From NCBI GenBank assembly GCA_947177635.1, contig CAMWVQ010000002.1:62001-126000 (forward strand): a stretch of DNA of 64,000 bases, given 5' to 3'. A program made the translations under genes and the position numbers. Under the pieces are notes generated by a model. It saw only the letters and a list, made by a program, of their open reading frames with translations. It did no database searches and was not told where the DNA came from. Every line of letters begins with the position of its first letter. Positions within the stretch are counted from its first letter, which is position 1. The stretch comes from an uncultured Porphyromonadaceae bacterium (GTDB lineage: Bacteria > Bacteroidota > Bacteroidia > Bacteroidales > Muribaculaceae). Positions 17,101 to 23,631 of this stretch are shown here, piece after piece.

Positions 17101-18594
17101 CCTGTTCAGCCCCTCACTCATTACAACGGTCACATATTCCCATTTTTTCTTTTCGTAGTTCCACCGCTGTTGCTGACGGGTCTGCCGGTTGGACACATTT
17201 AGAGCCTCCAGCTCGGCTATGCGCCTGTTGACCGCGTCGAGTTCGTTCTGCGGTTTCGTGATGGATTTCTCTCCGTCGAGCGCGGCTATCTCCTCCTTGA
17301 TCTGTTTGATGTTCTTGAGCTTCTCGTACTCGGTGTCATATTTGGCGAAGATGTCGGGGTATTTCTGCTCAAGCTTGTTCAGAGCCTCGCGCCGGGTGTT
17401 GGTGGATACGGCCTCGTCGCCGGCGATGGAGCAGAGTTCATCGATCTTGCGGCGGTGCTCCTCTTCGGCCTCGATGGCCTTTTCCTTCTGCTTCTGATAC
17501 TCCTCCTCGGCCTCCTTGAGCCGCTCGGTCTCGGTTTTCATGGAGATAAGCGCCACGGCGCAGCCGGCGAGCAGCGTGGCGACAAGGACGTAGGGGTTGG
17601 AGAGCATGGTGGCGTTGAGCATCTTCTGTGCCTTCTCCACCAGAAGGAGCCAGTTGTAGTGCAGGGCTTCGGCGGCGGTCGCCCACCCTTTCATGGCGGT
17701 CACGGTCATCAGCGCGGTGCGGTACACGCCGTAGGTGGCGACAACGCCGAGGAGGATGCGCCCGAAGCGCTCGTAGTGTTCTATCATGTACGATACGCCG
17801 GAGAGGGTGCCGCTGATGATCCCCTCGGACTGCTGCCCGATTTCGTTGAACATCATCTGAAGGGCGTCCTCGATGTTGGAGATCTGCCCGGAGATGGTCT
17901 TGGACTGGGCTTCCATCAGTCCGCCGAACTTGCCCCCTTCGTCGGTGAGGCTCTGGATGACTTTCTGCACCTCGGGGAAGCCGACCTTGCCCACCTCGAC
18001 GAGTTCCTTTACCTTGCTCTCGGCAACTCCGAACTGCTTGGCGAGTTCCGAGATCATCGGAATGCCGCGCCCGGTGAACTGGTTCAGGTCTTGCGTGTAC
18101 AGCCGTCCCTGCGCCATCGTGGTGCCGTAGAGATAGACGAGGTCGTTCAGCGGCACGGACAGACCGGCGGCGATGTCGCCGAGCCTGACAAGCGTCTCAT
18201 TGACTTTCTCGGCCTCGAGTCCGTAGGCGAGGAGCTGCTTGGCGCCGTTTGACACATCCTCGAGTCCGAATGGGGTCGTGGCGGCGGTCTTTACGAGCTG
18301 CTGCATCAGCGCGTCAGCCTTGGAGGCGCTGCCGAGCATGGTGCGGAAGGCGACCTCGAGCTGCTGGAACTCGCCGCGGACTCCCGCGATCTTCGACACG
18401 AGCTCCTTCATGGCGAAGGCGCCGACGAGTCTTTTGACGGTCTTGTCCATCGAGGAGGTCGTCCTGCCGAGTTCCTCCATCTCGCGCTTCGCCTTCTTTG
18501 CCTCGGCGGTAAGCTCGGTAACGCCGCCCCGGGCGCTCCTGGCCCCCGGGGTGACGCGGTCGTTCAGTATTATCTCTATCCTTACGGGCTGCAT
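14101..18594 (-). CDS. Tail tape-measure protein
   Basis: 1497 residues, the longest gene in the prophage. It opens with the family's N-terminal region ('VELTAEAKKAKREMEELG') and the well-known segment 'LEVAFRTMLGSASKADALM' with 'ATTPFGLEDVSNGAKQLLAYG'. Long coiled-coil stretches and a hydrophobic region (~320-350) follow, as expected for a protein that fills the tail tube and later crosses the host envelope. Its length sets tail length, so a long tail is expected. Gene order after the G/GT chaperones is standard. Confidence 0.95.
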   Translation of the reverse strand: MQPVRIEIILNDRVTPGARSARGGVTELTAEAKKAKREMEELGRTTSSMDKTVKRLVGAFAMKELVSKIAGVRGEFQQLEVAFRTMLGSASKADALMQQLVKTAATTPFGLEDVSNGAKQLLAYGLEAEKVNETLVRLGDIAAGLSVPLNDLVYLYGTTMAQGRLYTQDLNQFTGRGIPMISELAKQFGVAESKVKELVEVGKVGFPEVQKVIQSLTDEGGKFGGLMEAQSKTISGQISNIEDALQMMFNEIGQQSEGIISGTLSGVSYMIEHYERFGRILLGVVATYGVYRTALMTVTAMKGWATAAEALHYNWLLLVEKAQKMLNATMLSNPYVLVATLLAGCAVALISMKTETERLKEAEEEYQKQKEKAIEAEEEHRRKIDELCSIAGDEAVSTNTRREALNKLEQKYPDIFAKYDTEYEKLKNIKQIKEEIAALDGEKSITKPQNELDAVNRRIAELEALNVSNRQTRQQQRWNYEKKKWEYVTVVMSEGLNRNQQTELTNLRNKRDALQSQVRKEEVNAYFENLTGIGNDTLAAQIKAREELLAQMTLQEKKYGKVIDGATGGTYTRDELQYQLNKLRSEQNRRNKPVDSSADWAASAKKKYEAALKAYNDFIKDSSNSLTQEEFEKRAKTLKEAVDTAKKEYDKVKPGSDKDAESARKKREQQQREEERRVEQRRKLGLELVAIQQENDEAEVEVMEDGFQKKLRQLQEEYKSRKNAIAKQKSDWQAQNAKAGMTGLNADGLTAEQQTEIDRANRIAVESRDRALREMYRTEAQHMADYLKEYGTYQQRRLALSEEYDRKIARASDEWERKSLEKEKSSALQSLEIEAIRQSVDWGSVFGDFGTMFSDQLAPTIEKLKAISRTEEFRETDLQDQQTLYGLIAKLEEANTSWDNGIFKKLGDDLTSYQTAMRGYIDAQDKERVATEALAEAKERLAKAETSGDTAGIEAAKADVKTAADNLAEASGKVQEFGADVQDASNSLQTSTTRVNNMFNSLVSSLSGLKSGTLQGVGESLMGLDKLFNNSAITNAVGGALSKGLSKLLGNSSIGKSVAEALGNSGLVGSIISAVLSILDILKDGIAPLITNLTDTVLEAVSGIIETLNLKNLFKQIGKSLYDNVTGILTGILDKITFGHSFKWFNSSNEKDVQEAIDKLTERNAALQGAIEKLTDEIKAGKGAKSVEAYREARDHQQAINANYLAMAQEQAGYHGSHHSFNYYWDGFTSEQIARLSAQMGRQWDGSLWSLSPEEMAMLRDNADMWQKILQTGKGGYGEQVGVKLNEYIAQAGKLEELTTQLYEGLTGMTFDSMYSSFIDQLMDMDAAAEDFADNISEYFMRAMLSNKIGELFYDKLEGWWERFGKAMESDGLDEEEMAKLSEEYKGYVEEAIKLRDSLASATGYGQGASAGSGQSGKAGSYNAMSQDQGTKLEGLFVSVQGHVANIDIAMEDVAAKMSAAESYLARIADNTEANAVTAEEIKELLIKIARDGIKLK

Positions 18595-18595
18595 G

Positions 18596-19323
18596 TCATT
18601 TGTCGAGTTGACTTCTGAAAAATCCCGCTATCTCCCCGGCTTCTTCCTCGGCGCTCGCGCCGCTGCCGGGCTTCCCGCTCTTGCGGCGCACGTAGCGGGG
18701 CGCGTCGCTGAGCATCATAATGAGGGTCTGGTAGTTCACACCGGAGAGGATGTACTTCACGCTCCACCCTGTCGCGTCGGCTATCTGCCACACAAACCCG
18801 AAGAGGCTATGGGAACCTTCGTGCTCGGTTCTTAACTCCCCTTCTTTCTTTGGCTCGTCCTCGGCTTCATCGGGTTCGTCCGCTCCGCCGATCTGATAAT
18901 AGGTATAAAAGGGTCGGTGCCCATCAGCGACACGAAGCGGAGCATCGCGCCGAGCAGATGGTCGTTGCTCATCCAGTGGCGCACGGCCCATGTCATCGGA
19001 CGCAGGAGCAGCTTGCGCCTGAGGTCGCCCCGGCAGACGGTCAGGGCTATCATCTCCGCGACCTTGCCGCCGTGCTCGGCGAGGAACTTCATCTCCTGCT
19101 CCTTGGTGAACTCCCACATCTGCTGCGAGGTCACGCCCATGGAGAGGTAGGTCCTGGCTATGCGTATCTGCCCGTCGAGGCAGGGACGGCGCATGGTGAC
19201 GCGCAGTTCCAACGGCTTTTTTCGGAACGGGAGGCGGAAGCTCTTCAGCGGCACGGACACTCCCGCGTCGAGAAGCGCGTCCGCCCCCTCCATTTCGATG
19301 TGCCGGATTATAGCTTCGTCCAT
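18596..19323 (-). CDS. Tail assembly chaperone GT, -1 frameshift product
   Basis: Reads as the 19323-18832 gene up to a CCCTTTT slippery heptamer at 18913-18907, then shifts -1 and continues to TGA at 18596. The extension contains 'TYYQIGGADEPDEAEDEPKK', a helical 'FGFVWQIADATGWSVKYIL' and a basic tail. The downstream frame has no good start of its own, and its stop is one base from the tape-measure start. In lambda and most long-tailed phages the equivalent GT protein carries the tape measure to the tail tube. Slippery site in the correct register plus gene position make this a confident call, although no downstream stem-loop was found. Confidence 0.85.
18832..19323 (-). CDS. Tail assembly chaperone G (unshifted product)
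   Basis: 163 residues starting 3 bases after the tail-tube gene. Largely helical with an acidic N-terminal part and a basic C terminus. Zero-frame translation passes through the slippery heptamer at 18913-18907 and ends at 18832. Together with the shifted GT form, it should coat the tape measure during tail assembly. Identified by its position between tail tube and tape measure and by the frameshift signal. Confidence 0.85.
   Translation of the reverse strand: MDEAIIRHIEMEGADALLDAGVSVPLKSFRLPFRKKPLELRVTMRRPCLDGQIRIARTYLSMGVTSQQMWEFTKEQEMKFLAEHGGKVAEMIALTVCRGDLRRKLLLRPMTWAVRHWMSNDHLLGAMLRFVSLMGTDPFIPIIRSAERTNPMKPRTSQRKKGS
18907..18913 (-). promoter_or_regulatory. -1 ribosomal frameshift heptamer CCCTTTT (G/GT)
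   Basis: On the minus strand the zero frame reads gaC-CCT-TTT-ATA, the exact X-XXY-YYZ register. After slipping, the frame reads CCC-TTT-TAT and joins the GT extension. Confidence 0.85.
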
Positions 19324-19326
19324 ACC

Positions 19327-19824
19327 TTAACCGGCGTTTTCAGGGATGTCGGTGACGGTGTACGGGGCGCCGCCGTCGGCCGGCTTCTGGATCTTGAGCT
19401 TGACGGAGATCTTGGCGACCTCGGTGAGCGTCAGCTTGCCGGTGAGGTTGGCGAGTACCTTGCCGTTGGGGATGGTGATGCGCTGCCCGCTGACGAGGTC
19501 GATGACGCAGCGGCCCGAGCGGTCGATCAGTTCCGACGGGGCTTCCCAGCCGGTGACCTTCTCGCCGTCCTTGACGAGGGTGCCGCCGAGTGCCTGCTGC
19601 ATGTTCTCGTAGTTGAGTTGTATGAGGTTGAAGCCCGGCTCTATCGTGCCGTTCTTCTGCGCCAGTGTCAGCACCGGTGCGTCGGGCACCTGCTCGGCCT
19701 CGACATCAACGCTCTCGGGTTCCTTGCCCCCGAAGTCGAACGAGCCTTTCTCGATGTAGCCCACCTCGAAATCGTCGATTGTGAGCTTGCCGATACCGTA
19801 CATGAAGTTTTTATTCTTTGCCAT
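19327..19824 (-). CDS. Major tail tube protein
   Basis: 165 residues, rich in predicted beta strands ('MYGIGKLTIDDFEVGYIEKG', 'GTIEPGFNLIQLNYENMQQA'). Tail-tube proteins of long-tailed phages have this size and composition and precede the chaperones. It would form stacked hexameric rings around the tape measure. No sheath gene was seen next to it, which argues against a contractile tail. Confidence 0.8.
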   Translation of the reverse strand: MAKNKNFMYGIGKLTIDDFEVGYIEKGSFDFGGKEPESVDVEAEQVPDAPVLTLAQKNGTIEPGFNLIQLNYENMQQALGGTLVKDGEKVTGWEAPSELIDRSGRCVIDLVSGQRITIPNGKVLANLTGKLTLTEVAKISVKLKIQKPADGGAPYTVTDIPENAG

Positions 19825-19848
19825 GTTTTCTGAGGTTGAAAGTTATTA

Positions 19849-20412
19849 TTATTGCTGATATGAGGATTCCGGCGAGCAGCCCATCACGAATATAAGGACG
19901 GGGTTGCCTAACGGTTCGGAGCGTTTCTGCCGCTCCTGCGTGAGTTCACTCTGCTTCTGCTCGCGGGCATCGCGGGCGGTGTGGTAGAGCGCCTCGTAGT
20001 ATTCGACCCGGCGCTGCAGGGAGTCACAGGTGCCGGTGATGTATATCACTCCGCCCCCCCGGTGGGTGGCCTCGACATAGGCGCGGTTTTTGCTCTCGCG
20101 GTAGGACGCGCTCTCGGGCAGCTTAAGGAGGCTGTCCACGGATACTGCCAGGCTCACCCTGCTCTCCGGGACAGGCTGCGTGACTGTCAGCCTGGTCACC
20201 GCCGCTGTCGTGTCGCTCTTCGCGGAAGTCGAAGATGTCTGCTCCTGCTGGGTCTGCGTCTTTTTGGTTGTCACACAGCTTGAAAAGCACAGGGCAATAG
20301 TCAGCATGACGACAACCGGAAGCAGCCTCGACAGCCTTGCGTAACCGGGCCATTTCTCTCTTGGTAGAGGCCATTTCCTTTTTGGTGGCCTGCAGATCTG
20401 TTCGTGTGGCAT
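19849..20412 (-). CDS. Outer-membrane lipoprotein, o-spanin-like (Rz1-like)
   Basis: 187 residues. A basic N-terminal region is followed by a hydrophobic core and the lipobox 'LCFSSC', so the mature protein starts at that Cys and should be lipidated. The remainder is a periplasmic helix-prone region with a Cys ('GTCDSLQRRVEYYEALYHTA') and a heptad-like C-terminal part. Its first ~97 codons overlap the upstream coiled-coil gene in another frame, the classic nested Rz/Rz1 arrangement. It is longer than lambda Rz1. Function assigned by topology and overlap. Confidence 0.65.
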   Translation of the reverse strand: MPHEQICRPPKRKWPLPREKWPGYARLSRLLPVVVMLTIALCFSSCVTTKKTQTQQEQTSSTSAKSDTTAAVTRLTVTQPVPESRVSLAVSVDSLLKLPESASYRESKNRAYVEATHRGGGVIYITGTCDSLQRRVEYYEALYHTARDAREQKQSELTQERQKRSEPLGNPVLIFVMGCSPESSYQQ

Positions 20413-20623
20413 TTAGTTCATCTTTTAATGGTTTGACGATGTTCTCCACCAGAATCCGGGTCGCGTTCTCGGTGTTGGTGATGCGCACAGTTTCGGCGTC
20501 TGCCTTTGCCTTCTCCGCATCGGCGTTGGCCTTGCGCACGGTTGCTTTCATGGTGGCCACTGCCACCATGAGCCCCACAAGGCTGGTGCCGAGAAGTATG
20601 TTGAGGATTTCGCTGGTGGACAT
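20123..20623 (-). CDS. Inner-membrane coiled-coil protein, i-spanin-like (Rz-like)
   Basis: 166 residues. One N-terminal membrane span ('ILNILLGTSLVGLMVAVAT') then a long Lys/Glu/Ala coiled coil ('ANADAEKAKADAETVR') facing the periplasm. The 3' end overlaps the lipoprotein gene in another frame, as in Rz/Rz1. With the lipoprotein it could bridge inner and outer membranes at lysis. It lies 24 bases after the interrupted amidase gene. A holin role is an alternative reading of the single span, but the long coiled coil favours spanin. Confidence 0.65.
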   Translation of the reverse strand: MSTSEILNILLGTSLVGLMVAVATMKATVRKANADAEKAKADAETVRITNTENATRILVENIVKPLKDELNATRTDLQATKKEMASTKREMARLRKAVEAASGCRHADYCPVLFKLCDNQKDADPAGADIFDFREERHDSGGDQADSHAACPGEQGEPGSIRGQPP

Positions 20624-20647
20624 CGTTGTGATTGGTTTACTGGGTTG

Positions 20648-21109
20648 TTACTGGTTTATACCGATTGACTTGAGCCATTTTTGAACGTCGAAGCTCGGAC
20701 AGGCTTTGGCTGCGACCTCGTTGTGACCTATGATACGCACATCAGGGAAGCGGCGGTGAAAGTCTTTCACATACGCCTCCATAGCCTTGCACTGTGCCGG
20801 AGTCCGGGTGTCTTTGGGATTCATCGACCTGTCACAGCCGCCGGCATAGACGACATGACGGCTGACGGAGTTGTAGCCTTTGGCCCCATTGGTGATTTCC
20901 CACGGATCCACGTTGGCGTCCTCGTTGTTGTCGACAAGCCGCTCGACGGTGCCGTCAAGGTGGATGATGTCGGTATAGCCGACCTACTTCCACCCCCTGC
21001 CGCCAGCCGACACCGGGCTAAGGTGCATCCGCCTGATGTCAGCGGCTGTCACCTCGCGCCCCCCGGGTGTCGCTGTGCAGTGCAGCACAAGATACTTCAA
21101 CCGGGCCAT
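20648..21109 (-). pseudogene. N-acetylmuramoyl-L-alanine amidase interrupted by an amber codon
   Basis: ATG 21109 opens 41 codons (M-A-R-L-K-Y-L-V-L-H-C-T-A-T-P), an amidase-2 start with the zinc-binding His in 'LHCTATP'. An in-frame TAG stands at 20986-20984, in 'GRGWK(stop)VGYTDIIHLDG'. The frame then continues with strong conservation ('GYNSVSRHVVYAGG', 'RIIGHNEVAAKACPSFD', with further zinc-binding residues) to the true stop at 20648. A single C-to-T change (CAG to TAG) explains it. The product would be a 153-residue T7-lysozyme-like amidase. Only a 41-residue peptide is made unless the codon is suppressed. The C-terminal part could start at GTG near 20914. Confidence 0.85.
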
Positions 21110-21112
21110 AGC

Positions 21113-22078
21113 TTATTCAGTGGGAGCCTCCTTTTTGGTGAACTTGGGAGTGGCGCGGAAGTCGGCGACGATGAACTCTTCCCCGAAGGCGATGTTGGTA
21201 TCAGCCTTCATGAGAATCTTGCAGAAGTAGAGTTCCGAAGCCGGTGCGTATTTGTCAATCTGGATGACGCTTTCGTCATTCTGAAGGTTGACAGCGGCGA
21301 AGAAGTTGCCATCGGCATCCGGCGAGCAAAGGGTGGCGACGATGACACCCTCGGGCCACGCAGCCACGGTTTCGATGGTGATGCCCTTGTAGCGCTTGCG
21401 GTTGACCTCAGTTTCGCTGGCGTTCTTGGCCTCGCGTTCGGTCAGCTCGTCGTCATACTTGTCGAAATCGTCGACGCTCATGATGATACGCAACGAGGGA
21501 TTGGAGCGCATGGCTTTGGGGATTCCTGCACGGACCGCTTTGAGCTTCTTCAGCATGGTGTCAGCCTTCGATACGTCGACCCACTTGTAGTCGGCGGCTT
21601 TGGCAGCCTGGGTGAGGACACCGTTCATGAGCTTAGCGTCATCCGCGCCATCGACGTATTCGCCATTGACATAGTGGTCGCCGAGCTCGAACTGCACCTG
21701 TTTGGACAGTGCGTCGAGAAGCGCGTTCTGCGCCTCCGGGGGAAGTTGGGCGAACACGAGGTTTCCCTTGGGCTGCCACTTACGCCAGATCTGCTCGAAA
21801 GCGCGGGGGTTGAACAGGGTGAAGGCCATGAAGTCGTGTGGCTCGAGGGTCTGCTCCGACCAGTTGAAGTCACCCTTGCTGTCCTCGATGACGGGGTTCT
21901 CCTTGCGTTTCTGGAGCATACGCCCTGTCTTAAGACGGGGGATGCTAATCTTTTTCTCCACGCCGGGGATAACATGGATGAGGCCCTTTTCCACAAGCTC
22001 GTTGCTCGTGGTGGCGACGGTGAGGATTCTCTCAAGGACCTCGCCGTTGTAATTGGTGTTGTCTACTCTGATTGCCAT
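21113..22078 (-). CDS. Major capsid protein
   Basis: 321 residues following the protease/scaffold gene. The pattern fits an HK97-fold capsid subunit: an N-terminal arm, an extended loop region with 'KKISIPRLKTGRMLQKRKEN', and C-terminal 'NQVQFELGDHYVNGEYVDG'-like and 'ADTNIAFGEEFIVADFRA' strands. It builds the icosahedral head shell. The gene order protease, capsid is standard. It is 3 bases from the amidase start. Confidence 0.85.
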   Translation of the reverse strand: MAIRVDNTNYNGEVLERILTVATTSNELVEKGLIHVIPGVEKKISIPRLKTGRMLQKRKENPVIEDSKGDFNWSEQTLEPHDFMAFTLFNPRAFEQIWRKWQPKGNLVFAQLPPEAQNALLDALSKQVQFELGDHYVNGEYVDGADDAKLMNGVLTQAAKAADYKWVDVSKADTMLKKLKAVRAGIPKAMRSNPSLRIIMSVDDFDKYDDELTEREAKNASETEVNRKRYKGITIETVAAWPEGVIVATLCSPDADGNFFAAVNLQNDESVIQIDKYAPASELYFCKILMKADTNIAFGEEFIVADFRATPKFTKKEAPTE

Positions 22079-22099
22079 ATCTGTATGGGGTTGGTATTG

Positions 22100-22975
22100 T
22101 TACTTATTGAGTTTTGCGCGGATTTCGTCCATGCGGAGTTCCCACGGACCTTTCTTGGGGAGGTCGTCGCCGGCGGGTTCGGTCTGAAGTGTGCCGCTGA
22201 GTTTCGGGGCCGGAGTAATGGCGTCGAGGGTGGCGTTGAGGGTTTCGATACCCACAGACTTGCCGAGGTCGAGGAAATGCTGCTTCTTCTCCGCCGGGAT
22301 CTTTTTGGCGGCGATGGCCGCGTCTACGGCGGCCGTGACCTGTGATAGTTTGAGCTGCTCGTTTTCCCTACGGATGTTCTCCACATCGTCGTTGGCGGTT
22401 TTGAGTTCCGCGAGTTTCGCGTTGACGGCCGCCTCGTCTGCCGTTTCCGGCAGGCCCAGTGTCAGGGCGAGTGTCTTGATGTCCATTTGCGGTTGGTTGT
22501 TGGTTGGTTTATGATTCAGCCTCGGAAGGGGGCAGTCACCACCCTCGCTCAGCGTTATTAACTGTCCGTCCTTGTGGAGCCGGATTGCATCGTTGTTGGC
22601 TCCGATATCGACAAGCGACACTTCGATAAGGCGCGCCTTTGTCACTGTCGCATAGCGCTGCCCCGGCACAACAAGCTCCGCGGCGTCGCTTGTTTCGATG
22701 ACCTCGAAGCCGATGCTCACCATACGGAGCGAGCCGAAGTCCCACTGCTTCTTGCACTGGGTGGAAAGTTCGGTGGCCTCGTCAAATGCGAGCTCGCCGG
22801 TGATCTCGCCGTTCTCCTTCTTTATGTCCTTTATAAGTCCGATGGCCTTGCCGCGGTTGTGCATATAAAGGAGTATGGGGTTGCGCTCATACTGGGTGAT
22901 GTCCACGCCATCGGTCAGGACGCGGTACCCGTAGCTGTTGAGCGTGTCGTTTGTCAGTCTTACTCTGTTGCCCAT
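22100..22975 (-). CDS. Prohead protease fused to scaffold domain
   Basis: 291 residues from ATG 22975; longer in-frame starts lie in the regulatory region. Residues 1-135 match the HK97/S78 protease: His39 in 'YMHNRG', Ser87 in 'RMVSIGF', and 'EVSLVDIGANNDAI'. Residues ~164-291 form a Lys/Glu-rich helical scaffold-like domain. An in-frame ATG at 22486 (M164, 'MDIKTLALTLGLPETADEAA') could start a separate scaffold protein, as gpZ starts inside gpI in Mu. It would process the capsid precursor during head maturation. First gene of the leftward late operon. Confidence 0.85.
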   Translation of the reverse strand: MGNRVRLTNDTLNSYGYRVLTDGVDITQYERNPILLYMHNRGKAIGLIKDIKKENGEITGELAFDEATELSTQCKKQWDFGSLRMVSIGFEVIETSDAAELVVPGQRYATVTKARLIEVSLVDIGANNDAIRLHKDGQLITLSEGGDCPLPRLNHKPTNNQPQMDIKTLALTLGLPETADEAAVNAKLAELKTANDDVENIRRENEQLKLSQVTAAVDAAIAAKKIPAEKKQHFLDLGKSVGIETLNATLDAITPAPKLSGTLQTEPAGDDLPKKGPWELRMDEIRAKLNK

Positions 22976-23000
22976 GTCTGTGCGATAATGATTTTTTCGG

Positions 23001-23010
23001 TGCAAAAGTG
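23001..23010 (-). promoter_or_regulatory. Leftward late promoter core (CACTTTTGCA)
   Basis: CACTTTTGCA on the minus strand ends 25 bases before the protease start. The identical decamer faces right at 23105-23114. It resembles the Bacteroidota TTTG-type -7 box but lacks the TA, consistent with a promoter that needs an activator. Confidence 0.55.
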
Positions 23011-23037
23011 AGAGATAAACCGCTTGTTTCCAAAAAA

Positions 23038-23077
23038 GTGTGCAATGGTTGCACACTTGTATGCAATGGTTGCACAC
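23038..23077. promoter_or_regulatory. Two palindromic operators between the divergent late promoters
   Basis: GTGTGCAATGGTTGCACAC (23038-23056) is a perfect palindrome with 8-base arms. A second copy (23059-23077) differs by one base. They are 21 bases apart, two helical turns. Each is exactly 27 bases from the nearer CACTTTTGCA core. A dimeric activator binding here could turn on both late operons together. Confidence 0.65.
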
Positions 23078-23104
23078 TTTTTTTGAAGGCACACCTCATA
23101 TTCG

Positions 23105-23114
23105 CACTTTTGCA
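23105..23114 (+). promoter_or_regulatory. Rightward late promoter core (CACTTTTGCA)
   Basis: Identical to the leftward core at 23001-23010 and 28 bases upstream of the small-terminase start. It is part of a further palindrome, CTTTTGCAGTGCAAAAG. Confidence 0.55.
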
Positions 23115-23142
23115 GTGCAAAAGCGCCAAAATCATTATCGAC

Positions 23143-23631
23143 ATGACAAAAGCTGAACTTGAAAATAAAAGAAACCTGGCACGCACCCTGTATCTTTCAG
23201 GGAAGGAGCAGACCGAAATCGCCGAGATGATAGGCGTGTCACGAGTCACTATATCCAAATGGTGTACCGCTGACGGGTGGAAGGCCACCCGCGCTGCCAA
23301 GACCATCACTCGCCCGGAGCTCATAAAGAAATTACTCCTGGCGACAAACACATTGCTCGACAAAGTCAACGAATCCGGCGACCTCGCCCTTATAGACAGC
23401 CTCGGCGACAAGCTCTCGAAGCTGACCGCCGCCATCGACAAGCTCGACAAGTCACAGGCCAATGTCGTGGCCGCCATAGAGGTGTTCACCGCATTTTCCG
23501 AATACATTAAATTCCGCGCCAAGACAGATCCGGAGGTAACCCTCGAGTTCATCAAGAAGGTCAACAAGCTGCAGGACGGATTCCTCATCGAGTCATTCAA
23601 CAAGGGAGCGCTCGTTTACCATGGCGACTAA
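23143..23631 (+). CDS. Small terminase subunit-like protein (gp27-like)
   Basis: 162 residues from ATG 23143; upstream in-frame starts fall in the promoter region. Residues ~15-45 form a helix-turn-helix ('EQTEIAEMIGVSRVTISKWC'), then a helical body ('DKLSKLTAAIDKLDKSQANV'). Position just before the large terminase and the DNA-binding N terminus fit a small terminase subunit that recognises phage DNA for packaging. Overlaps the next gene by 11 bases. First gene of the rightward late operon. Confidence 0.8.
   Translation: MTKAELENKRNLARTLYLSGKEQTEIAEMIGVSRVTISKWCTADGWKATRAAKTITRPELIKKLLLATNTLLDKVNESGDLALIDSLGDKLSKLTAAIDKLDKSQANVVAAIEVFTAFSEYIKFRAKTDPEVTLEFIKKVNKLQDGFLIESFNKGALVYHGD

Noticed and set aside
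9500..18500. Long plus-strand open frames opposite the tail-hub and tape-measure genes
   Set aside because: They are antisense shadows of GC-rich coding sequence, with biased composition and no known motifs.
18596..19117. Independent gene starting near 19117
   Set aside because: The first ~70 codons are an out-of-frame shadow of the G gene (Arg/Gly/Pro-rich); only the part after the slippery site is coding.
20648..20911. A short intact gene for an 87-residue amidase
   Set aside because: Conserved amidase sequence continues upstream to 21109 across a single TAG, so it is the tail of an interrupted gene.
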